DNA of 64,000 nucleotides from Zygaena filipendulae (taxonomy: Eukaryota > Arthropoda > Insecta > Lepidoptera > Zygaenidae), in the NCBI GenBank assembly GCA_907165275.2, contig OU015651.1, forward strand, positions 890,501-954,500, read 5' to 3'. Position numbers and translations under genes: made by a program. Below the pieces are notes generated by a model. That model searched no databases. It worked only from the letters and a program-made list of their open reading frames with translations, and was not told the origin of the DNA. Every line of letters begins with the position of its first letter. Position 1 is the stretch's first letter. Below, piece by piece: positions 44,819-54,652 of this stretch.

Positions 44819-44826
44819 CGAGGGAC

Positions 44827-45070
44827 GCACCTTTTGTGTCGCGGGAAATTCAAAATAGGGTCACTGACTAGATTTGTCGCTGTAACCAGGCGTCGACCAG
44901 TCTAATTAATTTGTGCGTCGACCGGCTTGCTGAGGTTGCACAGGGGTGTTTTCGACGCGGTGTCGACAAACCTGATCACGTGACCAGATTTGCACCTTTT
45001 GACTCGCGAGAAATTCAAAATAGGGTCACGTGACCAGATTTGTCGCTGCAAACGAGCGTCGAGCGGCTGC
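44827..45070. repeat. Two diverged direct repeats 165 bp apart
   Basis: GCACCTTTTGTGTCGCGGG at 44827 and GCACCTTTTGACTCGCGAG at 44992 each lead into AAATTCAAAATAGGGTCAC and a GATTTGTCGCTG block. Copies are about 75 bp. The hAT MITE at 44237 lies directly before the first copy. The sequence 45071-45460 is AT-rich and unassigned. Confidence 0.7.
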
Positions 45071-45460
45071 ATGAAGTTTGTAGAGGAACGGCTTCGCACT
45101 TCAAAGTATACTAAATTAATGTCATACCTCATGATATCAGTACCTAATGTAATTACCGAAACATACCCAAATATTTATATACGCTGCTTGCTAGCTTTCT
45201 AAACTCACTACTCAGGTAGGTAAGTGTACGGGTAAGTGTAAAGCGGATAGGTAAGGTAGGTTTTTGCGATGTAATTAAGGGCATTCAAAATATGATAATT
45301 AATTCTTTCGTAAATTTTCTGTTTGTGTGATTTTAGAACATAATTATGAATTGTAAAAAAGAAATCAGCCAACATCAATTAGGTACTTAAATAGGTTTTA
45401 TTTACAATCTTCATCAAAAATAACATGGCCATTTTTGTTTCTCAAATTATTCAGTAGCTA

Positions 45461-46839
45461 TTAGATCATTTCAAAATCGTCTCTCTGAAACAAAAATATT
45501 ATTTATATTTAACACCTTTAAAAAATCTGTAGCAACACAATATCTGAGATCTGCAGTGACACATAGTTCTGTAGATTTGATGTATCATGTAGGTATGGCA
45601 TGCTGTATTCCTACAACAGCTTGTTAATGCATTCATGTGTAGTAAATTACAGAACGACTCTCCTACCAAGAAACTTATTGTCATTGTGTAGAATAAACAA
45701 TATTATACATTTAAGTTATTTAAGAATATTTAAGAATCTACCACTTTCCACATAAATTTTGATTATACAGGCAGCACAGGCTCATTTTTCCAAGGTCAAT
45801 CACATTAAACATTCTCTACCATTGAAGCAAGAAACAGATTATAAAACTACGAGACTTCTCCACAATGCTATTAGCCAGGTAAATTGTAAGCCACTTTCGG
45901 CAGCCAAGCCTGTAAGTCGCATCTTATACCTAGTGTGTCTTGCTTCAGGCAATCTTTTTAAATATTTTGTTCGACCTTTTCTAAATGAGTATATAGTATT
46001 ATATTCTTAGCTTTATATATAGTATAATGGTAAAATAAAGTCATTTAAAATTACATACCAATTCATTGTATTCCATAACATGTTTCTTAATAGCTGAACT
46101 GTCCACCCATGTAACAAAGTCCTCAAGTGCCCTGGTGACAAGGAATGCTGGATCTTTCACGACTTCTGGACCAACTCTTACGTGACCTTGCTCGATATAT
46201 TTTGTTGCTTCTTTCAAATTCTCCGACATCTTACCTACAAAATAAAATATGTTTTCAAATTATTTATGACAACTTTACAAGAAAGACATTATCAACCAAA
46301 ACTTATTGAGACTGAACACTAAATATGCTATGTATGCCTAAGCCCTAACGTGAATAGTTTTCAGATGATATAGGCACAGTTTGGGTAACTTTAAGTACTC
46401 ACTTCGAACCATGACAACTGGTAACCTTCTTCTACAAAATGAACTTGCTGATACCTTTGTACCTAAAGCAAGGTCCCACCTAGTAGGGATTAGCCCCATT
46501 TGATACAATTTCTCTAGTAACTGAGCACTAGATTCAGTACGGAACTCGCTGCTTGAATCCAATTCTTTGATCTTATCTACTAGTTCCCTAATTTCTCTGG
46601 ATAACTTGTTGTACCTGAAAAGATGGGTTATTATCACTAAAACGCTAACCAAATTAATATAAAATTAAAGGAAAATGTTACGAAATAATAAAACATTACA
46701 TTGTGTAGTGCTCCCGTTTTTGTATGTAATACTTCTTCATAACTTTTACTTCATTTAAATTATTGTTGTCGACTTTCCATGATATAAAATCGACTTTTTT
46801 AAGCAATTTCTGCTCGTGATGTTTTAACTTACGCACCAT
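45461..46839 (-). CDS. imp3: U3 small nucleolar ribonucleoprotein protein IMP3
   Basis: IMP3 joins IMP4 and MPP10 in the small-subunit processome and helps U3 snoRNA pair with pre-18S rRNA in the nucleolus. Four exons fit by phase: 46700-46839, 46403-46614, 46059-46234 and 45461-45484, giving 183 residues, close to the usual length of about 184. Visible family marks are the start [31 protein letters not shown], the S4-like block [12 protein letters not shown] with DPAFLVTR, and DFVTWVDSS. The last exon is only 24 nt and encodes RDDFEMI plus stop, matching the acidic C-terminus of the family. If the donor at 46058 is ignored, the frame runs on to a stop at 46041 with a poorer C-terminus. An ATTAAA/AATAAA-type signal lies downstream near 45395. 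The upstream 46975-47470 sequence is a repeat element, so the promoter may be repeat-derived. Confidence 0.94.
45771..45878 (+). other. Candidate exon on the opposite strand inside an imp3 intron
   Basis: A 108-nt segment is bounded by an ATTATACAG acceptor and a CCAGGTAAAT donor, is open for exactly 36 codons in phase 0 ([17 protein letters not shown]...), and lies on the strand opposite imp3. No partner exons or family were recognised. It may be chance or a remnant. Confidence 0.22.
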
Positions 46840-46974
46840 TTTCACCGAGATAAGCAGGTAAATACAACATAAACAAGTTTTATAAACACAACACGTGCTG
46901 AAAAGTTGAAATGATGTTTGTGAAATGCACAAAAACAAAACAAACTCGCAATTTTTTTTTTTGTTAAATTTGGG

Positions 46975-47470
46975 AACCTGAGGCGCGTTCCGTGGATTCG
47001 CACGAATGCACTCGAGCACGCTCTGTACCCGTTCTGTGGCTTGGTGAAATTTTACTCTGACAGCTGTCAGAGCGTAGTTTCACCCGTTCCGTGGATCAGA
47101 GTGCAGCAACCAAACAACCATCTCAGAAGCAGGTTAATTTTCACTCTGACAGCTATGTATTGTTTAAAAAGTGTCAAAGTTTGCGCCAAAAACCGGATTC
47201 GTCGAAAAATAAATCAATCGGAGTTCTAACGAACAAAGGGGAGGTGTCGTAGTCACAAAAAGTTTATAATCGGATGTAAAACAGTCTTATTCGCAATTTG
47301 AGTTGAGAGAAAATAAATGCCGCCTGAAATATTAAATGTTTTGAGGTTATAAAAACAACTCGATCGTTCTGTGGCTTGGTTGCAACTCAAACGAGTGAAA
47401 TTTTAACCGAACAACTGCGCCCAAACCCACGGAACGGTGTGCGTTCCGTGGGTTTGGGCGCTGCCAAAAG
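46975..47470. repeat. GTTCCGTGG repeat in the imp3 upstream region, copy 1
   Basis: Built of GCGTTCCGTGGATTCGCAC, CTCTGACAGCTGTCAGAG (palindromic), GGAGGTGTCGTAGTCAC and CCACGGAACGGTGTGCGTTC. The block from about 47035 to 47465 is repeated inverted at 61175-61580. The left end with GAATGCACTCGAGC-type sequence recurs near 62430. No coding potential is supported. Confidence 0.7.
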
Positions 47471-47602
47471 TTGCGGTAGAGCATCGAAATGCATCTCACC
47501 AATGCATTTTAATGTAAATAACTTCAGAAGAAAAATACAACTGAATTGGCTGTATGAACTTAGCTTCCTCTGCCTTCCCCATCGGGGTAAAAACAAAAAA
47601 AA
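47471..47602. repeat. Copy of the ATGCAT hairpin module
   Basis: Contains GAAATGCATCTCACCAATGC, AACTTCAGAAGAAAAATAC, TTGGCTGTATGAACTTAGCT and CTCTGCCTTCCCCATCGGGG followed by a short A tract. It is the same module found inside the P elements and the TA-flanked MITEs. Confidence 0.65.
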
Positions 47603-47815
47603 ACTATTTGCTCATGCAAAAATTTTAAACTTTGAAATTTGAATTCTTTGACTTTGACACTTGATCTCTTTAGACATATGTCTAGTTAATTTGTCGACAG
47701 TTTCATATTTTTCATACTCTTTCAGGAAGAAGTGAAAACTGAAAATATTTTTTTTGTCTTTGTTGATCCTAGTCCCTCCCGAGATATATTATTTAACTTC
47801 TAAAATTGAAGCAAG

Positions 47816-49060
47816 ATGGATTCCAAAGCGGGTACAACAGCTTTTGCGGATTATTTACAATCGGTGGTAAAATTGAACGAGTTGGAGAAGATGACAGATT
47901 GCCTGAACGAGGAACTGGTTGATTCGCAGAGAATATTGACGGAAATAAAGACTATATTTGGTTCCATTAATATTGAAAAAACAAACATTCCCGTCAACAG
48001 TGAAATGCGACATGAAGATTTGTCCAATTTTCTCGAAGCCGAAGGTCCGAAACTATTAATGTCTGACATGACAGAAAGTACAATCGACGTCGATATCGAC
48101 GTTGTTATTGCTAAAATGAAGAGATACGCTGAAGATTTGAAGAACTGTGTAGTCCCCCCACAGTCACAGAGGGTGGAGCCTCGTGCCAATATCGAGAACC
48201 TCAACTTGGAGGAGTATGCTACGAGTTTGGATCAATTGAGCAAACGTTTGGCGAACATCAAGCTTAACAAAGATGAGAGTAGCAACAGAGATACAGAGTT
48301 GGAGACAAAATTGACACAGCTGTGTCAGGATGTTAGTATGTTTACACAGGTAAGGCTTCTTTCAGCGTTGCCTGATATTTTTTTTGCAAGTCGGGATTTT
48401 AAAACTTTTTGAGTGAAAAAAGCGGGATTGTTTCGTCATGAGAAAAACATTTTTTCAGATGTTTTTAAATATGTATCTTTTCATTTGAGTTTTAAATTAT
48501 ATTTACATAGCAATAAATAGCAACAATAGGTATTGAAAATGCGAAGTCAGATTTACTCTCGTTAGGTAGTTGAGTTTTCTTTGTTTTCTGAATAAAAAAT
48601 AATAAAAGTAAAAAATATTACAATAAGAGAGCCGGTCCACCAAAAAAAGGCAATGATTTGGATGTGCACTATGCTACAACTACTGAATAGATTTCAATAA
48701 AATTTAGTTATAAATAGCATGTGTCTTTAAAGAGAGAGTGGAGAACTTAGTTCTCAAAGGAGTCCTTGAATTCACGGAAGTCTGCATGCATCAGGTATTT
48801 AATGTGAAATAAAGTAGATATTATTAGATTATATTCATTAACTGAGAAAATGTAATACCTATTGTGAAAAAGGTCCACTGTACTAAAAAAAGTTTCAACC
48901 AACTTTCCAGATGGTCCAGACGAACACAACCATCAGCCAATGTAGTGAGAAATGGTCAACACCTTCACAAATGCAGAATGGATTTTGTTATGATGATATC
49001 ATCAACAAATTGCTATTTGGCATAAATGAAGTCACATACTTGCTTCAGAATAAAAATTGA
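47816..49060 (+). CDS. Unrecognised protein, probably coiled-coil
   Basis: Two exons, 47816-48349 and 48911-49060, join in phase 0 at ACACAG/GTAAGG and TTTCCAG/ATGG and encode 227 residues. The start ATG (MDSKAGTTAFADYL) follows a short AT-rich leader. The sequence is acidic and heptad-rich (LNELEKMTDCLNEELVDSQRI-like near residues 20-40; EEYATSLDQLSKRLANIKL near 135-155), predicting coiled coils. There is no signal peptide or membrane segment. I do not recognise the family; small coiled-coil proteins of this kind include kinetochore and augmin subunits, but nothing here proves such a role. It is head-to-head with imp3, about 1 kb apart. An AATAAA lies near 49313. Confidence 0.75.
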
Positions 49061-50030
49061 TTCTATCGTTTTGGAAATATTTTAAGTTCTGAAAAAAGTT
49101 CTAAATATGTGTAGGTATTTAGATATTGAAAATTATTAAAAACATGAAAGTAACTTATTCAGCTACCATTATAATGAACAGTAAATCTGGCAAGCTCTAT
49201 TTAGGATGGTTATAATAATAATAATAATAATTCTTATGACTTTTTCTTGTTTACTAACTGAATCTTCCTGAGAAATGATTAATTATTTTCCAGAAGGTTT
49301 ATAGGTATTTGAATAAAGCAACTGAAAGATACAGCAAGGATAAGGGAGCTTTTACATTATGTATTACAATTGACATGTATTACTATCTTATCAGGCAGCA
49401 AATGTGTTAAATTAGAAGTGATGTAAATATGTACATCCTTAAGACAGTGAAAATACTTGTGCACAGAAGAACAAAAATCTAATGCATACCCCTACTTATT
49501 TTGTGCAACCATACTAAAATGATAATGGTGGCAAATATTTTGTTACTGTTTAAAATAAGTATAGGTAAAATCTGCAATATTTACTGTAATCAAATTCGAA
49601 TAAGAAAATTGAAATGTATTTCAAATCTATTAGCCTACACAAAATTTTGTCAACCGATGGTTGTGTTAGTCACAATAGAAGCAAGAATTAAAGAAGTGAA
49701 GTGACAGATGGTTCGATTTGTTAAAGAATCTGTGTAAAGCAACATAGTAGTGCAACAAAAATTTGCAAACTGAACTATGTTATTAACTGGCCAATTCATA
49801 TTTCATCAAAGTAACAGTTGTGCAACTACTAGCAGATTACGACGGCGCGAATTACTTCAGCGACTAAATGGTTGGCTATCTTGAGATTTCGCGACAGACA
49901 AACTAAAAGGTCAGTCAACTGCTCTGGATTCTCTGAATGAAATTGTTTTGGGAAAAAAAATAGACCACTTTTGCGCCCATGAGCTTTGACTGATCGCAAT
50001 GTACAATAGCAAACTATGTAGGTATGTTCA
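49061..50030. other. AT-rich intergenic sequence
   Basis: Includes the probable 3' UTR of the preceding gene (to about 49330) and an ATAATAATAATAATAATT run near 49214. No other feature is recognised. Confidence 0.5.
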
Positions 50031-50118
50031 TTTATTTATTTATTTAAAGATCTTTATTGCACATTTATGTACAAAAGGCGGACTTAATGTCTCTACCAGT
50101 TAACCTTTTGGCTAGGGG
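50031..50118 (-). repeat. LINE/SINE 3' tail, AAGTCCGC family, copy 2
   Basis: Minus-strand tail ending in AAATAAATAAATAAAT, preceded by GTGCAATAAAGATC and TAAGTCCGCCTTTTGTAC, matching the copy at 3767. Probably a severely truncated retrotransposon end. Confidence 0.6.
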
Positions 50119-50655
50119 ATAGTTTAGTGGCATGACACAGAACCGGAAAAAATTAATATAATATTACCACGAATACAGTAAATAAATTTAAAAAAATTAT
50201 GTATCTCAGGTATGTCAGGTATGTGAATTTGTATAAGTACATTACGTACATATGTACGTTTGCTTGGTTTCCACGACAAGCTTATAGCTTAGTGTGGGAT
50301 CAAGTAGATCTGTGTGTTGTGAAGTGGATTATTATTATTATTTATGTGGAATTGAGACTATTGAGAGGGAATAGAATTTAATATCAGGATTGCAGATATG
50401 TCAAGAATTTCAGATTTATTTTAATATGTCACAAACTATCACAGTCTCTTCACTAATTAAATGTGTATTTCATTCAGTGTTTAATTGATGTTATTTACTG
50501 AAAATAGTTAATTAGTACCTATTTAGTGTTCTAGAATATTTTAAGAATATTTTAGCTAACAATGTTTAAGCTGTGCAGCCTGATTAGATACAACAGCACT
50601 ATAAGAAGACTGTTTCATTGCCACTAGTTATGTACTATCGATAAATTTATTAATT

Positions 50656-50856
50656 ACTAGCCGTGCCCCGCGGTTTCACCCGCGGTAATTTCGGAGTACC
50701 CGCGGGAATTCCGGGATAAAAAGTACCCTGTGTCCTTCTCTGTACCCCTGATAACGTGCATGGCAAATTTCATCTAAATCCGTTCAGCCGTTTTTTCGTG
50801 ATTGAGTAACAAACATCCAAACATCCACACTTTCACATTTATAATATTAGTAGGAT
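50656..50856 (+). repeat. CCCGCGGTTTCACC family copy, full length
   Basis: Runs from ACTAGCCGTGCCCCGCGG through TACCCGCGGGAATTCCGGG to TTTATAATATTAGTAGGAT. It is among the best preserved copies in the window. Confidence 0.82.
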
Positions 50857-50893
50857 TTGAAAAGTTATTTTGCCAACTGAGCAGCTAGCAATG

Positions 50894-50995
50894 TTTAAAC
50901 CTGGTGCTTGGGTGTTTAAGCCCGATTGAAGCTCGTAAACGCCTGGGCGTTTATAGCCTTTAATCGGGCTTACGCCCAAGCACAGGGTGTAAACC
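50894..50995. repeat. Imperfect hairpin with arms of about 50 bp
   Basis: The left arm (TTTAAACCTGGTGCTTGGG, then TTTAAGCCCGATTGAAGC) pairs with the right arm (CTTTAATCGGGCTTACGCCC, then AAGCACAGGGTGTAAACC). Almost no loop remains. It could be a foldback MITE or a small-RNA-type hairpin. Confidence 0.75.
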
Positions 50996-51053
50996 GTTTT
51001 GATTGCCCATATAGCTAGCATGGATAAATAAAAAAATACTTGGGTAACTCTAC

Positions 51054-51393
51054 ACGTGTTAATGAATTAACTGAAAACTAGAAAGTAGTTTGCTCAGAAT
51101 CAACTAGCGAATCGATCGCACTATGTTTTAATATAGGTTATATTTTTTCATTTTCACTAGCCCATGTCTAAATTATAATACAATATTTGGGGGGGTACGC
51201 CGCCCGCAGCAAAAAATTCGAACCGGTAGGCACGGGCGTAGCGCTTGGAATTTCATAGATAGGTCACCTCCAAACTAATGTTGAGTAACTTTAAAAGTAT
51301 AAATTTTTTTGACATAAAATAAATTTTAATCATATTATTGTTTATTTTTTTAAAAGGGGGTGTGTCAGGTTTTCAGTTAATTCATTAACACGT
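51054..51393. mobile_element. MITE, ACGTGTTAATGAATTAACTG family, copy 2
   Basis: 340 bp with termini ACGTGTTAATGAATTAACTG and CAGTTAATTCATTAACACGT. The interior is in opposite orientation to the copy at 16764 and includes GTACGCCGCCCGCAGC. Non-coding. Confidence 0.85.
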
Positions 51394-51800
51394 ATAGGTA
51401 CATATAGGTACTTTATCACAAATTAAATTAGCAAAATATTGCTTGTATGTGGAAATAAACAGCTCATAAAGAGAAACATTTCATAGGGGGGTTATGTCAT
51501 GGGCTTGTGGCTCACAAGGGGCAGACAGAGTCAGGCTGTCACTTCATCATGTGGTCCTTGTCTAGTCACTGTAGTTGACACCAGAGAAGTGCATGGTTTA
51601 GTTTTGAAGCATATTCCTAATGTATATGTAGTTTTAGTAGAATTAATATTAGTTTCGTACAGTAAGGGACAGTCAAAGACATAGTTAAAATTCCTTACAG
51701 TATAATTTTTAAAATAAACAATGTTTTCAAAATGCAGTTTCAAAATTACTGTCATGGTCAAGGAGGATTAAGTGTGAGTCTTATAGTATCCTACTTATTT

Positions 51801-53333
51801 TTATCGACTGCCATCTTCATCAGTTCTCATTCTTTTCCTGTTTGTATAGCTATCAGTATATGACCGATTTTTATTTTCTTGATCCTCCATTTCAACATCT
51901 GGGGATGGCTTTTCTTCAGCCTCTACAACCCTAAGTCTGACACCATCAAGTGTTGCCATATCCAAGGTCCTTATTGCATCATCAGCTGCTTTCGTAGATG
52001 CATATTTTGCAAAACCAAACAGTTTGCCTTTGAACATACATACATTTATCAGATCTCCAAACCTAGAGAACGCATCTGTTACCACATCAAGGGATGGAGG
52101 GTGAGGTTTGAACACTATGTAACATCTTTTTGCAACCTTGCACTTAGTATTAGCCATTGGTTGTGGAGGGGGAAGGAGAACACTGCAATTGAGTCTCTCA
52201 TAACGCTCGACATTTCTCTCTGCTGTTCCTGTTGTCGCTTCCTTCAGCAGCATTGATGATGCTTGAGCAATAACATTTGCTAGTTGTAATAATTGAGGAT
52301 TAGTAGCGTCTAGATTATTTTTTAAACTATCCACTAAATTATTCAAATCATCAGCAACTTTGCTAATTGGATTCTGCTGTGGTTTAACTAACACCATCTC
52401 TCCTGATGGAAACTCAAAATTATTTAACCTCTCAACTGCATGTGCTGCTTGTGTTTCCTCTTCATAAGATATTACAGCTTTGCAAAATCCATTGTATATA
52501 TCCTCATTGTATTCAAACTGCTGTAACCCTGGAACTACATTAAATAGTTTCTGTAAACATGTTCTTGGTATATGTGGAGTGCATGTAACAATAATGCTTT
52601 TGAAACCATCAGATTTTGTATTTAGACCTGAATTTCTGTCAGTAATGTGGCATTTTGGGTGAGTATTATAATAGTTGATATCGTTATCTAACCTATCCCT
52701 GTCACTGAAACAAGAGCTACTTGACTGTATGTTTCTGATATCATGGAATGCTTCAAAATCATTTCTAGGTCTCTTGGCCTCATCTTTAGGTGTAGCAAAA
52801 AGTGGCTTATATTTAACATCACATTCCTCCAATGCTTTTGCAGATTCCAAAAATGTCGAGAACTTAACAAAAGCACAGCCTTTGCTTTCACTTGTATCTT
52901 TATTACGCAGTATGTGAACTGTTTCAATCTGACCAAAATTTGCAAAATGATCTCTTATATCAGTCTCGGTATCTGTTTTAAGCACTTTAATAAAAAGTCT
53001 TCTTAAATTATCCTGGTTTACTTCGTGAACATCAGCTTTGCTACTGGCTATAAAAACTTTTAGACGTTTGTTATCCTTATGAATACTTTTTAGATGCATT
53101 TCTTGCACAGCAGCGGCAGCTGATGATGTTTTACTGTATTTAATGTATGCTATGCCTTTATATTCACCTGTATTACGATCTTTGGGCATGAATATGTCTT
53201 CGATATTTCCAAACTTGCTAAAAGGTTCTCTCAAGTCATCCGTATGGAGTTTGCCACACACAACAAAGATCCTCGAGTAGGGAGGTGTATCGCCATTTCG
53301 CTCCTCGCATCTCGCGATCGATTGTCGATTCAT
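51801..53333 (-). CDS. Rbm45: RBM45-type RNA-binding protein, intronless
   Basis: 510 residues in a single exon. RRM1 (about 20-100) has SRIFVVCGKLHTDDLREPFS and YKGIAYIKYSK; RRM2 (about 110-185) has RRLFIKVLKTDTETDIRDHF and SKGCAFVKFST; a divergent RRM-like region (about 235-320) has CLQKLFNVVPGLQQFEY; RRM4 (about 400-475) has YIVFKPHPPSLDVVTDAF and LFGFAKYASTKAADDAI. The order, spacing and the IVFxPHPxxLDV signature match RBM45 (developmentally regulated RNA-binding protein 1), a nuclear protein that binds GC-rich RNA. The C-terminus has a basic NRKRMR stretch consistent with nuclear import. The start ATG at 53333 is the first of the frame. The vertebrate gene has introns, so the single exon here is either lineage intron loss or a retrocopy that kept function. 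It is divergent from CMTR2, 2.1 kb away. Confidence 0.87.
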   Translation of the reverse strand: MNRQSIARCEERNGDTPPYSRIFVVCGKLHTDDLREPFSKFGNIEDIFMPKDRNTGEYKGIAYIKYSKTSSAAAAVQEMHLKSIHKDNKRLKVFIASSKADVHEVNQDNLRRLFIKVLKTDTETDIRDHFANFGQIETVHILRNKDTSESKGCAFVKFSTFLESAKALEECDVKYKPLFATPKDEAKRPRNDFEAFHDIRNIQSSSSCFSDRDRLDNDINYYNTHPKCHITDRNSGLNTKSDGFKSIIVTCTPHIPRTCLQKLFNVVPGLQQFEYNEDIYNGFCKAVISYEEETQAAHAVERLNNFEFPSGEMVLVKPQQNPISKVADDLNNLVDSLKNNLDATNPQLLQLANVIAQASSMLLKEATTGTAERNVERYERLNCSVLLPPPQPMANTKCKVAKRCYIVFKPHPPSLDVVTDAFSRFGDLINVCMFKGKLFGFAKYASTKAADDAIRTLDMATLDGVRLRVVEAEEKPSPDVEMEDQENKNRSYTDSYTNRKRMRTDEDGSR

Positions 53334-53754
53334 CGTCGCACGATCTTAAGTCTAGTTTTTATTTCGCTGAGCTTAAATGATCTAAAGTGAATGTACCTTA
53401 ATACTGTTTAAGTGGTAATTACCAATCCTTCGCGCCTTGCTAAATAGATTGATTGATATCATGAGAGATAGATTTTGGTAAATGTCATGTCGCTACTAAA
53501 TAGCTAAATACTGTTAGATACCGTCAGTCAATTGGATGGGCTGTTTGCTGTTGCGCGTTGAGTCCACAAATAAACATAAGTAATCAAATCAGACGAATCA
53601 GACCACAAAAACAAATCAGAAATGAATAGGTAGTAAGTCTAGTTAATTTCTCTAAGTAGTTCACAGTTCTCTAAGTAGTTTGTGGTTAATTTGTGTCAAT
53701 CACGTGTCAATGTCATGAATCAGGATTTCATGGCTCCACTACATTATCGCCAAG

Positions 53755-54644
53755 CAGTATTGCCAACCCTCAAAAATATTTACCCCTAAAAGTTAAGTCA
53801 AATACCCCTAAATCCCCCTAAATACAATAATATGTATTATTAAAAAAAAACTTCATAGTAAAAAGCAGCGTCAAGATTTTTCATAGTTTCGAAATAATTA
53901 AGGTGAAATTATTGTCTTAAAAAAATAAAAACAATTAAATTAAAAGCAAAACTCTCTCTAGATTTTTTTTTACGACCAATCTTTTTTTCGTAATTACAAA
54001 ATGAAGATTTATTATCAGAGTGATAATTATGAAATTCTTCATTTTTCGAAATTACTGCTTTCCTTTTGAGATAGTAAAAGTATCGATCGTAGTAAACCAT
54101 AATAGGACGCTCTGTGGGAAGTTGCATATAACGAAAAACTCCCGACGAACGCCCCCATTTTATGTTACCTATTTCACTGTTTCGGCACACTGTTCATCAC
54201 TAATGAATCACTATAATGCAAATTTCACCACACTCACACAATATTAATAACAATGAAGTAAGTAAAACAAAAAATAAAATTGACGTCCATTTCAGCTCAA
54301 ATCCCGCCAAAAGTTCTAAGCATAGACAACGTAATAACAGTTGCAGTCGCGTGTTAACTCCTATCACCTATACCTATCATGATTATTATGTTTATGGTAA
54401 ACACTGATAATCAGAAAAATAGATGTCGCCAAGCCGTTAGATCAACAAATAAACATGATTGACTAGATTGCTTTACTTCAGACTCTATATTTTTATACCT
54501 CTATTTTTCTTGATAAAAAAATAAATTGAAAAAAAAAACTTATATAAGTCAAAAAACCCCTAAAAATATAATACTCCTAAAAAATCCCATCGCATTCATT
54601 TTCCCCCTAAATCTAGGGGGAAAACCTCTAAGTTGACAACACTG
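53755..54644. mobile_element. CAGTGTTG-type MITE with 8-bp target duplication
   Basis: 890 bp flanked by TCGCCAAG at 53747-53754 and 54645-54652. The ends are CAGTATTGCCAACCCTCAAA and, inverted, CAGTGTTGTCAACTTAGAGG; both lead into runs of CCCCTAAA-type sequence. The termini and 8-bp duplication suggest a hAT-like non-autonomous element. The middle (about 54090-54310) contains GGACGCTCTGTGGGAAGTTG and CTCCCGACGAACGCC, also found in the P element leader. A fragment of the left end is at about 36738. Confidence 0.85.
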
Positions 54645-54652
54645 TCGCCAAG

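Noticed and set aside
46041..46058. Alternative end of imp3 by reading through the donor to a TGA at 46041
   Set aside because: The resulting VCNFK tail does not match the family, whereas the 24-nt exon at 45461 does.
48747..49704. Small frames in the intron and 3' flank of the coiled-coil gene
   Set aside because: AT-rich, no motif, and not continuous with the supported exons.
53879..54407. Frames inside the 53755-54644 element
   Set aside because: They follow repeat sequence shared with other noncoding elements; no transposase motifs.
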